Shown here piece by piece: positions 26,282 to 35,223 of a stretch of DNA of 64,000 bases. The position numbers were made by a program, and so were the translations under genes. Each line of letters begins with the position of its first letter. The stretch's first letter is position 1. This DNA is from Rhodoferax sp. OV413 (GTDB lineage: Bacteria > Pseudomonadota > Gammaproteobacteria > Burkholderiales > Burkholderiaceae_C): assembly GCA_945861785.1 (NCBI GenBank), contig CAMAWD010000003.1, forward strand, positions 1 to 64,000, in the 5' to 3' direction. The notes under the pieces are model-generated. The model saw only the letters and a program-made list of their open reading frames with translations. It was not told where the DNA came from and ran no database searches.

Positions 26282-27895
26282 ATGCGCGGCGTCGTGTCCG
26301 CCCCGCAGCCTCTCGCGGTCGAAGCGGGGGCGGACGTGTTGCGCCGCGGCGGCAATGCCGTCGATGCCGCGCTTGCCTGTGCCTTCATGCAGGGCGTGGT
26401 CGACCCACAGATGTGCGGGCTCGGCGGCGGCGGCGTCATGCTGGTGCACGATGCGCTCCAAGGCAAGACCATCGAGCTCGCGTTTTATGCGCCTGCTCCG
26501 CTGGCCGCCACGGCGGACATGTTCCAGCAGCTGATTGTCGAACGGGTGCGTTGGGGTGGCTGGCGTCTGCGCAACCGCGAGAACGAAATCGGCTACAGGT
26601 CGATTTGTGTACCGACCTTCGTCAAGGCCGCCGACGTCGCCGCGCGCCGCTTTGGCACCCGCCCTTGGGCTGATCTGCTCGCCCCGGCCATTGAGGTTGC
26701 GGCTGCCGGCGCGCCGGTCTACCACCACGTACACGATCGTTGGTTGCGACCGACGGCCGGATTCGCCGACAGCATCGAACGCCATGCCGCGACGCCGGCA
26801 GCGGAGCGACTGTACATGACGGGCGGACGCATGCTCGCCACTGGCGAACGCATGCCAACGGATGATCTGGCACGCACATTGCGCAGGCTGGCCGAGCACG
26901 GTGCGCGGGATTTCTACGAAGGTGAAATTGCCCGCGCCATCGTGGCCGACATGCAGCGCCATGGGGGCTTGATCTCTGAGACAGACCTGCGGGAGTGCGC
27001 CGCCACCGAGCGCAGTCCGCTGTGGGGTCGCTATCGGGACCTGCGTATCGCGGCGCCAGCGCCACCGGGCGGCGGTCTGGCACTGTTGTTGGCGCTGGCT
27101 CTGCTCGAGCCCTGGGTGACAAGCGCGACCCGGCACAATGGCATCGATCATGCACATCGCGTCGCGGAGTGCCTGAAACTCGGCCTCGCGGTCTGGAAAG
27201 CTCGCAGCGGCGATCCGCATTTCGTCACAGAGGATCCGGCCGCGCTGCTCAGGCCCGCTTTCGTGGATGGGTTGCGCAGCCTGATCAGCGATGAGAGTGC
27301 GTTGACGATGGCGGAGGTTGGCGCCCGGCTGGTGCCAGATTCGCGCGACACCACACAGGTGTGCGTGATCGACGAGCAGGGCAATGCCGTGGCCATGACC
27401 CACACCCTTGGGCTGGGCTCGGGCGTCGTGACCGATGGCTTGGGCTTCATGTACAACAATGCCATGATGCTGTTCGATCCGAACCCCGGCCAGCCCAATT
27501 CAATCGCACCGGGGCGGATGCGGCAGCACGCCACGGCTTCGTCGCTGGCCTTCAGCGGTGATGCGCCAGTTCTTGCGATCGGCGCGCCAGGCGGGCACGG
27601 GATCATTTCGGGGGTCGCACAAACCATCAGCAATCTGGTGGATTTCGACATGTCGCCGGTCGAGGCGGTGTCGGCACCTCGTCTGCATTGCGAGGGCGAC
27701 ACGATCGAAATGGAGGCGCGTTTCCTCCGGGCCGTTGCTCAGGGCCTGCAGGCGCGCGGTCATCCGGTCAATCATTCCGTTTACAGCTATGACTACACGT
27801 CGGGCCGGCCGCATCTTGCGCGGCGGTCGCGCGATGGTGCGCAGCTTGACGGGGCCGCCGACCCGCGCGGCGGCGGCATGGCGGTTGTTGTCTGA
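26282..27895 (+). CDS. second gamma-glutamyltranspeptidase-family protein
   Basis: 537 residues, same family but divergent from its neighbour: GVVSAPQPLAVEAGADVLRR, GGNAVDAALACAFMQGVVDP, CGLGGGGVMLVHD, then DTTQVCVIDEQGNAVAMTHT. The presumed nucleophile Thr357 is kept, but the usual next-but-one His (TTH) is Gln. The family end motif appears as GAPGGHGIISGVAQTISNLV. There is no signal peptide. It starts 2 bp after the first GGT stop. Tandem unequal GGT-like genes in a Hyu operon point to hydrolysis of an amide of the imported compound; exact chemistry is unknown. Confidence 0.9.
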   Translation: MRGVVSAPQPLAVEAGADVLRRGGNAVDAALACAFMQGVVDPQMCGLGGGGVMLVHDALQGKTIELAFYAPAPLAATADMFQQLIVERVRWGGWRLRNRENEIGYRSICVPTFVKAADVAARRFGTRPWADLLAPAIEVAAAGAPVYHHVHDRWLRPTAGFADSIERHAATPAAERLYMTGGRMLATGERMPTDDLARTLRRLAEHGARDFYEGEIARAIVADMQRHGGLISETDLRECAATERSPLWGRYRDLRIAAPAPPGGGLALLLALALLEPWVTSATRHNGIDHAHRVAECLKLGLAVWKARSGDPHFVTEDPAALLRPAFVDGLRSLISDESALTMAEVGARLVPDSRDTTQVCVIDEQGNAVAMTHTLGLGSGVVTDGLGFMYNNAMMLFDPNPGQPNSIAPGRMRQHATASSLAFSGDAPVLAIGAPGGHGIISGVAQTISNLVDFDMSPVEAVSAPRLHCEGDTIEMEARFLRAVAQGLQARGHPVNHSVYSYDYTSGRPHLARRSRDGAQLDGAADPRGGGMAVVV

Positions 27896-28045
27896 GGGCA
27901 TAGCGGGCTTGGAGCTTCGAAAGCGTTCACGAAGCGCGGCGTTGCCGAAACTGGACCGCCGCGGTTGATTTGCAGCCGCCGCTTCACAAGCATGAAATGC
28001 TCCAAGGCAGGTTGGATTCTTGTTGATTTGAAATTGAGAAAGCCA

Positions 28046-28438
28046 ATGCAAACGCGCCAGCACTTTTTTTCCGGGCTCGATAGCGAGCGCGCCTATGGTT
28101 ACTGCCGCGCCGTGCGGGTCGCGGACAGGGCTTTTGTTTCCGGCTCCACCGCCCTGGAGTCAGGCGGGACGGTGGCCAGGGCACATCTGGGGAACGCTTA
28201 TGAGCAGTCGGTCCAGGCATTTCGCCGCATCGACCAGGCACTCAAGGAACTGGACCTGTCGCTCGGCCACATCGTGGTGGTGCGGGCCTACGTCACCGAT
28301 GTACGCCATATCACGGGCTACCTGCAGGCGCATCGCGAGTTCCTCGGGCAGGTCTATCCGGCAGCGACACTCGTGGGCACCCCGTTCCTTGCCCACCCGG
28401 ATCTGCTCGTCGAAATCGAGGTCGAGGCCGCTGGCTGA
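28046..28438 (+). CDS. RidA (YjgF/YER057c/UK114) family protein
   Basis: 130 residues with the Rid fold: YGYCRAVRVADRAFVSGSTA, YEQSVQAFRRIDQALKELDL, HIVVVRAYVTD, and the C-terminal AHPDLLVEIEVEAAG. The arginine that defines imine/enamine deaminase RidA just before the LVEIE strand is absent (PFLAHPDLLVEIE), so it belongs to another Rid subfamily. Rid proteins hydrolyse reactive imines or carbamate-like intermediates in amine catabolism. It ends the importer-Hyu-GGT operon, 150 bp after the second GGT, and converges with HyuA (stops 6 bp apart). The ribosome site at ATG 28046 is weak. Confidence 0.87.
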   Translation: MQTRQHFFSGLDSERAYGYCRAVRVADRAFVSGSTALESGGTVARAHLGNAYEQSVQAFRRIDQALKELDLSLGHIVVVRAYVTDVRHITGYLQAHREFLGQVYPAATLVGTPFLAHPDLLVEIEVEAAG

Positions 28439-28444
28439 ACTGGA

Positions 28445-30514
28445 TCAGTGCCGTTCGACGATCACGATATTTCCGTAGGCGTCCACGCTGCCCTGCTGCC
28501 CGGGAAGGATGTAGGTGGTGGCGTCGAGCTGCTGGACGATCGCGGGGCCGTTCATCACCGCGCCAAGGCACAACGCGTCGCGTTCGTACACCGGGCTGCG
28601 CGTCCACCCGTCATTCGTCCACACTTGTTGTTCGCCGACCTGGGCTTGCGCGGCGGATCCATTGCCGGCCACCTTCGGCAGTGAAGGCTTCACCATGGAA
28701 CCGATAGCCTGCACCCGCAACTGCACCAGTTCGACCGGCGTATCCGTTTGGGCGAATGTATACAAGCGCTCATGTTCCCGGTGGAACGCGGCGATGGCTC
28801 CCTCCAGCGTCTGCGCATTCACGCTGCGGGCGGGCCAGTCGACGGTAAGTTCGAAGCCCTGGTGCTCGTAGCGCCAGGATGCCATCCAACGCAAGCCCCA
28901 GCTTTCCTGCGGGACGTCTTCTTTGCGCAACCATTGCGCCGCCGCCGTTTCCAGTTCGGCGAAGGTTGCTGCGATGCTTTCCAGGTTGTAGTCGGGCGGA
29001 CGCTGCAGGCTGGTGCGAGAGAAGTCGCTCTTGAGATCCGATACCAGCAGCCCGAAGCTCGACAACACTCCAGGGGTCAGGGGCACCACGATCGACTTCA
29101 TGCTCAGGAGTCGGCCAATAAAGGACCCGTGCAGAGGGCCGGCCCCGCCGAACGGTACCAGGGAGAATCGCGCCGGATCGTAGCCGCGCTCAACCGACAC
29201 GACGCGGATGGCGCCCACCATGTTGCTGTTCGCTATGTCGATAATGCCGCGCGCTGCCTGCTCCACTCCGACGCCAAGAGGCTTGGCGATGTATTGATCG
29301 ATCGCCGCACGACCCGCTTGTACGTCTAGCTGCAATTCGCCGCCGAGCAGGTACGGCGTGAGGTGACCAAGTACGGCGTGGGCATCGGTTACCGTGGGCT
29401 CGCGTCCACCTCGTCCGTAACACACTGGGCCAGGGCTGGCGCCGGAACTGATCGGTCCCACGGTCAACCCGCCGGGTCCGATACGGGCAATCGATCCGCC
29501 GCCGGCCCCGATCGTGCTGATGTCCAGAATGGGCAGTTGCAGGGGCCAATCGCCGATCCGACCGTCCGTCGTCATGGCGGCCGTCGCACCCGCCATCAGG
29601 CAGATGTCGGCCGAGGTGCCTCCTATGTCCAGCGTGATGATGTCCGGATGCCCGGCCAGTTGCGCGATCAGACCCGCTCCAACGACGCCGCCCGCCGGTC
29701 CGGAAAGGGCGGTCTGGATTGGCTGGGCACGAACGGTCTCGACCCCGGTCACGCCACCGCTCGACTTCATGAGCAGCAGCGGTGCAACAATCCCCTCATC
29801 CGCCAGGCGCCGCTCCAGCCGTGCGGTATAGGACACTACGGCTGGCATCACGTAGGCGTTCAGCACTGTGGCCATCGTGCGTTCGAACTCACGGAACGTG
29901 GGCAGCACCTCGCAAGACAGGGATACGAAGACATCCGGCAATTCCTCGCGCAGTATGGCGGCGGCGCGCTGCTCATGGCCCGGATTGGCGTAGGCGTGCA
30001 GAAAACAGATGGCGACGGCTTGTATGCCCAAGTCGCGAATTCGCGCGGCGGCGTCCCGCACATCCTCGTCGGCAAGCGGCCTCAGGACCAGACCGGTGTG
30101 ATCCAGGCGTTCCCGGGCCTCGAAGATCAGGTGGGGCGGCACCGGTCGTTTGGTCTTGACCCAGTGGTACATGTTGGCGCCGCGCGGCACATCGTGTCGC
30201 CCAATCTCCAGGACATGACGGAAGCCGGCCGTCGTCAGAAGCGCGGCTTTGGTGCCGCGTCCTTCAAGAATGGCGTTGGTGGCGACCGTCGTGCCGTGGA
30301 ATACGTGGCTGATCCGTCCGGCGGAAACGCCTGCCGTGGCGAGCACCTTGCGGATTCCTTCGATGAAGCCAAGCGAATGGTCCGCCGGCGTCGACGAGAC
30401 CTTGGCCTTCCATAATTCTCCTGAAGCACGATCTACCAGCGTGACGTCGGTGAACGTGCCGCCGGTATCGACTGCCACAGACAGGTCTCGCGCCGAACTA
30501 TTGTCACCATTCAT
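28445..30514 (-). CDS. hyuA: hydantoinase A / oxoprolinase-type ATP-binding subunit (HyuA)
   Basis: 689 residues with the actin-like ATPase start VAVDTGGTFTDVTLVDRASG, then VFHGTTVATNAILEGRGTKA, MKSSGGVTGVETVRAQPIQT, LSGPAGGVVGAG, ITLDIGGTSADICL and GAGGGSIARIGPGGL. It should form the nucleotide-using partner of HyuB at 21897-23720. ATG 30514 was chosen over a TTG at 30526. Instead of being next to hyuB it is convergent with the hyuB operon and divergent from the ABC ATPase genes, and a TGTCCGGACA operator (30587) lies 72 bp upstream, so it appears co-regulated rather than co-transcribed. Confidence 0.92.
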   Translation of the reverse strand: MNGDNSSARDLSVAVDTGGTFTDVTLVDRASGELWKAKVSSTPADHSLGFIEGIRKVLATAGVSAGRISHVFHGTTVATNAILEGRGTKAALLTTAGFRHVLEIGRHDVPRGANMYHWVKTKRPVPPHLIFEARERLDHTGLVLRPLADEDVRDAAARIRDLGIQAVAICFLHAYANPGHEQRAAAILREELPDVFVSLSCEVLPTFREFERTMATVLNAYVMPAVVSYTARLERRLADEGIVAPLLLMKSSGGVTGVETVRAQPIQTALSGPAGGVVGAGLIAQLAGHPDIITLDIGGTSADICLMAGATAAMTTDGRIGDWPLQLPILDISTIGAGGGSIARIGPGGLTVGPISSGASPGPVCYGRGGREPTVTDAHAVLGHLTPYLLGGELQLDVQAGRAAIDQYIAKPLGVGVEQAARGIIDIANSNMVGAIRVVSVERGYDPARFSLVPFGGAGPLHGSFIGRLLSMKSIVVPLTPGVLSSFGLLVSDLKSDFSRTSLQRPPDYNLESIAATFAELETAAAQWLRKEDVPQESWGLRWMASWRYEHQGFELTVDWPARSVNAQTLEGAIAAFHREHERLYTFAQTDTPVELVQLRVQAIGSMVKPSLPKVAGNGSAAQAQVGEQQVWTNDGWTRSPVYERDALCLGAVMNGPAIVQQLDATTYILPGQQGSVDAYGNIVIVERH

Positions 30515-30585
30515 TGCCGACCCCAATCAAGTACTACCGTCGAAACTGCTGAAATTCTAGCATGCAGGATGAAAATCAAGCCGAT

Positions 30586-30597
30586 ATGTCCGGACAA
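30586..30597. promoter_or_regulatory. GntR-type operator upstream of hyuA
   Basis: ATGTCCGGACAA, with the perfect TGTCCGGACA palindrome at 30587-30596. It lies in the 277-bp divergent region between hyuA (30514, leftward) and the ABC ATPase (30792, rightward). A TAGAAT -10 candidate for hyuA lies at 30559-30554 on the minus strand. It is identical in core to the sites at 18451 and 36338. Confidence 0.7.
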
Positions 30598-30667
30598 GTT
30601 GAGGCGCCAAATTCGACACAACTGTACCGGCAATGGCCAGGTAGTGTCGCTCAAGGATTCCTGGAAA

Positions 30668-30695
30668 TTGCGGCGCATGTCCGTACAATTAGAAT
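30668..30695 (+). promoter_or_regulatory. promoter with GntR-type operator in its spacer, for the ABC ATPase pair
   Basis: A weak -35 TTGCGG (30668-30673) and a -10 TAGAAT (30690-30695) are 16 bp apart, and the operator variant TGTCCGTACA (30678-30687) fills the spacer. This would place repressor binding directly on the promoter of the genes at 30792 and 31808. The variant is the exact complement of the site at 37679. Confidence 0.55.
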
Positions 30696-30791
30696 GTCCC
30701 ACTTTGGTGTGGCCAACTTGAATCTGGAGGGTTCCTCCGTGACCGCTTTGTTGGCCACCAGCCCCCGCGACCGCGAATATCGGGAGTCGAA

Positions 30792-31811
30792 TTGAGCATT
30801 CAAGCAACCCGGCTTTCCGCCATCCGCCCCGCCGGTGCACCGGTGCTTTCGGTTCATGAACTGAGCACGGTGTTTTACGGCCGTTCCGGTCCACTCACCG
30901 CGGTGGACCGGGTGAGCTTCGACGTGGCCGAGGGTGAGGTCGTAGCGCTGGTTGGCGAAAGCGGCAGCGGCAAGAGCGTCACGGCGCTGTCCATCATGGG
31001 GTTGCTGGACAGCCGGGTTGCTTCCATTACCGGCGGAACAATTGAATTTGACGGTGCCGACCTGCGTGCGATGCATGAGCATGAGTTTTCCCGTTTGCGG
31101 GGCAATCGTATCGCGATGGTCTTCCAGGAACCCATGACCTCGCTCAATCCGTCGCTCACCATCGGCCGCCAACTGACCGAGGGGCTGGAGGTGCATCGGG
31201 GCATCAGCCACCACGACGCGCTGCGCCAGGCGGAAGCACTGCTTGGTTCCGTCGGAATTTCGGACCCCGCGCGCCGCCTTGGAGGCTATCCCCACGAAAT
31301 GAGTGGTGGCATGCGCCAGCGGGTCATGGTGGCGATGGCATTGAGTTGCCGTCCGCGCCTGCTGATTGCGGACGAGCCGACAACCGCGCTGGATGTCACG
31401 ACTCAGGCTCAGATTCTCGACTTGATCAAGACCTTGACAGCACAATCCGGCACCGCAGTGGTGCTGATCACCCACGATCTTGGTCTGGTCGCCCGCTACG
31501 CCAAACGGGTGAACGTCATGTACAGCGGCCGGTTGGTCGAACAAGCCGGCGTGCAGCGTTTGTTCGCGCAGCCTCAGCATCCGTATACGCGCGGCCTGCT
31601 GGCGTCGATGCCGCGTCTTGATCTGCCTCGGCAGGACTCCTTGATGGCGATCGAGGGCCTCCCGCCCGATCTGGAGGAGCGCGACGCCGGGTGCGCATTC
31701 CGAACCCGCTGTCCAGTGGCTGCCGCGCGTTGCAGCGAACCCCAGCCCTGGGTCGACATTGTCCCGGGTCATCGCGCGGCTTGCTGGCGCGCCGCCGGGA
31801 GTGCCGTATGA
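30792..31811 (+). CDS. ABC importer ATPase (DppD type)
   Basis: 339 residues with Walker A GESGSGKS (about 56-63), Q-loop [16 protein letters not shown], signature [17 protein letters not shown], Walker [14 protein letters not shown]-loop [11 protein letters not shown] and the oligopeptide-type C-terminal cysteine motif [15 protein letters not shown]. It starts at TTG 30792 with GGGAG upstream; no ATG fits. With the next gene it powers the permeases at 20090-21875. The importer is split across two transcription units with the hyu/GGT genes between them. Confidence 0.92.
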   Translation: MSIQATRLSAIRPAGAPVLSVHELSTVFYGRSGPLTAVDRVSFDVAEGEVVALVGESGSGKSVTALSIMGLLDSRVASITGGTIEFDGADLRAMHEHEFSRLRGNRIAMVFQEPMTSLNPSLTIGRQLTEGLEVHRGISHHDALRQAEALLGSVGISDPARRLGGYPHEMSGGMRQRVMVAMALSCRPRLLIADEPTTALDVTTQAQILDLIKTLTAQSGTAVVLITHDLGLVARYAKRVNVMYSGRLVEQAGVQRLFAQPQHPYTRGLLASMPRLDLPRQDSLMAIEGLPPDLEERDAGCAFRTRCPVAAARCSEPQPWVDIVPGHRAACWRAAGSAV

Positions 31812-32800
31812 ATTCCGTGTCCTCATTGCCGCCTTTGCTCCAGGTCGAGGGAGTATGCAAGGACTTCCGGGCCCGTGGGGCGCTGTGGCGCGACAGCACC
31901 AGCATCCGCGCGGTCGATGGTGTCAGCTTCAGCATGCAGCGCAGCGAAACCCTTGCGGTGGTCGGTGAGAGTGGCTCTGGCAAAAGTACGCTGGGCCGAG
32001 CCATTTTGCAGCTCGATCCGCCCACCGCTGGCAGCGTTCGCTTTGACGGAGCCGAACTCACCGGTCTCGATGAGACACGACTGCGGCCCTTTCGCAAGCG
32101 CATGCAGATGATCTTTCAGGACCCGTTTGGCTCTCTCAATCCGCGCATGACCGTGCGCGCGATTCTGGCCGAGCCGTTCCAGATTCATGGATTGGCGGGC
32201 AACCGCGCGGCGCTGGAGGCGGAAGTTCGAAGACTGTTGGATGCGGTGCGTTTGCCGGCGATGGCCGCGGATCGCTATCCTCGTCAGTTCTCCGGTGGGC
32301 AGCGCCAGCGCATCAGCATAGCGCGCGCGCTTGCCCTGAGGCCGGACTTTATCGTCGCGGATGAACCGGTCTCGGCACTGGATGTTTCGATCCAGGCCCA
32401 GATCCTCAAGTTGTTGAAGGAGTTGCAGGCCGAGTTCAAGCTCTCCTATCTGTTCATTGCGCACGATCTGGCAGTAGTCCGCCACATAGCGGACCGCGTG
32501 GCTGTGATGTATTTCGGCCGTGTGGTGGAAATTGCCCCATGCGACGCCCTGTACGAGACACCACTACACCCCTATACGTCCGCGCTGCTGGATGCTTCTC
32601 CGGTACCCGATCCCGCAGTGGAGGCGCAGCGCCATCGGATCACCTTGACGGGAGAGGTACCGAGTCCCGCGCGACCGCCGACGGGATGCCCATTTCATAC
32701 CCGTTGCCCACGCGCCGAAGGGCTTTGCCGTGAACAACTGCCTCCGTTGGCCGAGCGCTTTTCTGGCCACGCCGTAGCCTGTCATTTTCCAAATCGTTAG
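31808..32800 (+). CDS. ABC importer ATPase (DppF type)
   Basis: 330 residues: Walker [29 protein letters not shown], signature FSGGQRQRISIARALALRPD, Walker B FIVADEPVSALDVS, H-loop IAHDLAVVRHIADR, and the end motif GCPFHTRCPRAEGLC. ATG 31808 overlaps the DppD stop (ATGA). It pairs with DppD as the second nucleotide-binding subunit. The 84 bp after it contain no clear terminator before the convergent CoA-transferase. Confidence 0.92.
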   Translation: MNSVSSLPPLLQVEGVCKDFRARGALWRDSTSIRAVDGVSFSMQRSETLAVVGESGSGKSTLGRAILQLDPPTAGSVRFDGAELTGLDETRLRPFRKRMQMIFQDPFGSLNPRMTVRAILAEPFQIHGLAGNRAALEAEVRRLLDAVRLPAMAADRYPRQFSGGQRQRISIARALALRPDFIVADEPVSALDVSIQAQILKLLKELQAEFKLSYLFIAHDLAVVRHIADRVAVMYFGRVVEIAPCDALYETPLHPYTSALLDASPVPDPAVEAQRHRITLTGEVPSPARPPTGCPFHTRCPRAEGLCREQLPPLAERFSGHAVACHFPNR

Positions 32801-32884
32801 AACGGTACCACGCTCAAGACGGTGCTTGGTGAATTCAGCAGCCATGGCGTGGTGGCGCGCCAACCGTATCGTTGAGGAGCCGAG

Positions 32885-34045
32885 CTACAGTATGGCGCCC
32901 TCGCGTTCAAGCTGGTCCAATTCGACCGCACTGTAGCCCACCGCCGCCAGCGCCGAGCGGCTGTGTTCCCCCAGCTTGGGCGCCACCGGCCGAATCGCGC
33001 CTGGTTCGTCGGCGAACTTGATCGGGATGCCAAGGTGGGTCTGCCCATCGGGGAAGTCAATTTTCATTCCGCGCGCGGCCAGGTGCTCGCTTTGCATCGC
33101 TTCCACGACGCTTTTGACCGGTGCCCAGCACAGGTCGATGTCGGCCAGAAACTCCTGCCAATGGGCCAGAGGGCGAGACACGAAAGTCTTGGTCAGGAAA
33201 TCGCGCACCGGGTCCTGTCCGCGTCCCGGTGGCAAGCGGCACAAAGTGATCAGGTCAGGGCGGTCGAGCGCCGTGAGAAGATTCTCGACGAACTTGATTT
33301 CGCTGCCGCCGAGGCTGAGCGTACGGCCATCGGCACAGCGGTACAGGTTATAAAACGCGGCGCCACCCAGGGAACGTTCGGTGGTGGTATCGAGTTCACG
33401 GGCATGCGCCAATACCGGGCTGACATTGTTGACCATCCACGATACCAGTCCGTCCTGCATCGAGATGTCGAGTGAATCGCCCACACCAGTCTTCTCACGG
33501 CGCAGGAGCGCCATGAGAATGCCGCTCAAGGCCATCAGGGAGCCGGCCATGTCGGCAGCCGGCAGGCCGGGAATGGCGGGTTGCCCGTCGGACCCGCGGG
33601 TGAGGCTGACGACACCAGACTCCGCCTCGATGCTCAGGTCGTGGGCTACGCGTGTGGCAAGGGGCCCCGTTTGTCCGAATGCCGAAATCGAGCAATACAC
33701 CACGCGCGGATTGACGGCGCGAACGGTGGCCGCGCCGATGCCCATCCGGTCCGCCGCGCCAGGACGAAAGGATTCGACCACCACGTCCGCATCCGCGGCG
33801 AGGCGCATGAAAGCCTGCACGGCAGCTGGCTTCTTCAGGTCAAGCACCACGCTCTGCTTGTTGCGGTGCGTATTGCGAAACCACACCGTCATGCCGTTCT
33901 GTGAAGCTCCGAGCGCGCGGGTCGGCTCTCCGCCAGGCGGCTCGATGCGAATGACCTGCGCGCCGTGGTCGGCCATCATCATGGTCAGGTGCGGTCCTGG
34001 CAGAAACATGGACAGGTCAAGCACCTTGATGCCTTCGAGCTTCAT
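32885..34045 (-). CDS. type III CoA-transferase (CaiB/BaiF family)
   Basis: 386 residues: MKLEGIKVLDLSMFLPGPHL, MADHGAQVIRIEPPGGEPTR, NTHRNKQSVVLDLKKP, the loop VVESFRPGAADRMGIGAATV, and the conserved region after SAFGQTGPLATR. Family III transferases move CoA between carboxylic acids through an aspartyl-CoA intermediate. It ends an operon (broken CitE, MaoC, acyl-CoA dehydrogenase, this gene), starting 7 bp after the dehydrogenase, with GAGGA upstream. In itaconate-degradation loci a CaiB-type transferase makes itaconyl-CoA, which is a plausible role here but not proven. Confidence 0.9.
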   Translation of the reverse strand: MKLEGIKVLDLSMFLPGPHLTMMMADHGAQVIRIEPPGGEPTRALGASQNGMTVWFRNTHRNKQSVVLDLKKPAAVQAFMRLAADADVVVESFRPGAADRMGIGAATVRAVNPRVVYCSISAFGQTGPLATRVAHDLSIEAESGVVSLTRGSDGQPAIPGLPAADMAGSLMALSGILMALLRREKTGVGDSLDISMQDGLVSWMVNNVSPVLAHARELDTTTERSLGGAAFYNLYRCADGRTLSLGGSEIKFVENLLTALDRPDLITLCRLPPGRGQDPVRDFLTKTFVSRPLAHWQEFLADIDLCWAPVKSVVEAMQSEHLAARGMKIDFPDGQTHLGIPIKFADEPGAIRPVAPKLGEHSRSALAAVGYSAVELDQLEREGAIL

Positions 34046-34052
34046 GGCATCC

Positions 34053-35204
34053 TCAAATCTTGTGGCGCTCGATCAGCTGCTTCGCAATGACCTGGCGCAG
34101 GATCTCGTTGGTTCCTTCGCCGATCACCATGAGCATGGAGTCGCGGTAGAAGCGCTCAATCTCGTAGTCGACCGACAGGCTGTAGCCGCCGAAGATGCGC
34201 ATCGCTTCTTGAGAGCAGAAGACACCGGCCTCCGAGCCGGCGAGCTTGGCCATCGCCGCTTCAAGGTCGCAGCGCTCGCCGGAATCGTACTTGAGTGCCG
34301 CGTCCTTGATCAGGTGCTTCGCGCCCTCGACCTGTGTCACCATGTCGGCCAGCTTGAGCTGGATCGCCTGGTGTTGCCAGATTGGCTTGCCGAACGCGCT
34401 GCGCTCCTGCGCATAACGCAGCGCCATCTTCAGGGAGCCTTCGGCTATGCCCGCGCCGCGCGCCGCCACATTGATGCGGCCCAGCTCCAGGCCGCCGGCG
34501 GTCTGGACAAAGCCGCGGCCTTCCACGCCGCCGAGCAGGTCTTGCCGCGGTACGCGGAAATTGTCGAAACTCAGCTGGCACGTGTCGATGGCGCGGTATG
34601 CCATCTTCTTGAGCTTGCCGTCGACGTTGAAGCCAGGACCTTTCTCGGCGATCAGCAAGCTCATGCCCTTGTGGCGAGGCTGCGCCGCCGGATCGGTCTT
34701 CACCAGCAGCAGCGTCATGTGCCCATGCAAGCTGTTGGTGATCCAGGTCTTGCTTCCATTGACGACGTAGTGCTCGCCGTCGAGCTTGGCGACGGTGCGA
34801 ATGGCCTGCAGGTCGGACCCGGCATTGGGCTCGGTAAGGCCAAGGCTGCCGCGCAACTCGCCGCTGGCCATCTTCGGCAGGTACTTCAGCTTCTGCTCCT
34901 CGGTGCCGCTGCGCTCGATCGCGGCGGCGGCTATCAAGTGCGAGTTGAAGATCCCCGAGGGCGCCATCCACACCGAAGCCACCTTGATGACGATCTGCGC
35001 ATACGTCCAGGCGGACAGGCCGAGGCCGCCGTATTGCTCGCCAATCGTGGCGCCGAAAAGGCCCAATTCCTTCATCTGTTCGACGATCGCGTGGGGGTAC
35101 TCGTCCGCGAGGTCGTACTGCCGTGCAACCGGACGCAGCTCCTTTTCGACCCAGACCTCGACGGCGTCGACGAACTCCTGCTGATTATTGACCTGTACTG
35201 ACAT
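34053..35204 (-). CDS. acyl-CoA dehydrogenase
   Basis: 383 residues of the FAD acyl-CoA dehydrogenase family: GLFGATIGEQYGGLGLSAWT, LGLTEPNAGSDLQAIRTVAK, NGSKTWITNSLHGHM, ERSAFGKPIWQHQAIQLKLA, and the C-terminal FGGYSLSVDYEIERFYRDSM, MVIGEGTNEILRQVIAKQLI, where the Glu of YEIER or GEGTNE is near the usual base position. It would oxidise the alpha-beta bond of an acyl-CoA, feeding the MaoC hydratase 19 bp upstream. AGGA lies eight bases before ATG 35204. Confidence 0.93.
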   Translation of the reverse strand: MSVQVNNQQEFVDAVEVWVEKELRPVARQYDLADEYPHAIVEQMKELGLFGATIGEQYGGLGLSAWTYAQIVIKVASVWMAPSGIFNSHLIAAAAIERSGTEEQKLKYLPKMASGELRGSLGLTEPNAGSDLQAIRTVAKLDGEHYVVNGSKTWITNSLHGHMTLLLVKTDPAAQPRHKGMSLLIAEKGPGFNVDGKLKKMAYRAIDTCQLSFDNFRVPRQDLLGGVEGRGFVQTAGGLELGRINVAARGAGIAEGSLKMALRYAQERSAFGKPIWQHQAIQLKLADMVTQVEGAKHLIKDAALKYDSGERCDLEAAMAKLAGSEAGVFCSQEAMRIFGGYSLSVDYEIERFYRDSMLMVIGEGTNEILRQVIAKQLIERHKI

Positions 35205-35223
35205 GGCGATATTCCTGGGCGAT

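Noticed and set aside
26081-27403. 440-codon minus-strand frame
   Set aside because: Shadow of the two GGT-family genes; no recognisable domain.
29363-30415. 350-codon plus-strand frame
   Set aside because: Antisense to HyuA; composition and lack of start signals argue against a gene.
32801-32884. Inverted-repeat-like bases between the convergent DppF and CoA-transferase genes
   Set aside because: Matches are short and imperfect with no T-run, so no terminator is called.
33381-35201. 606-codon open frame on the plus strand
   Set aside because: Antisense to the CoA-transferase and acyl-CoA dehydrogenase genes, which have clear motifs and ribosome sites.
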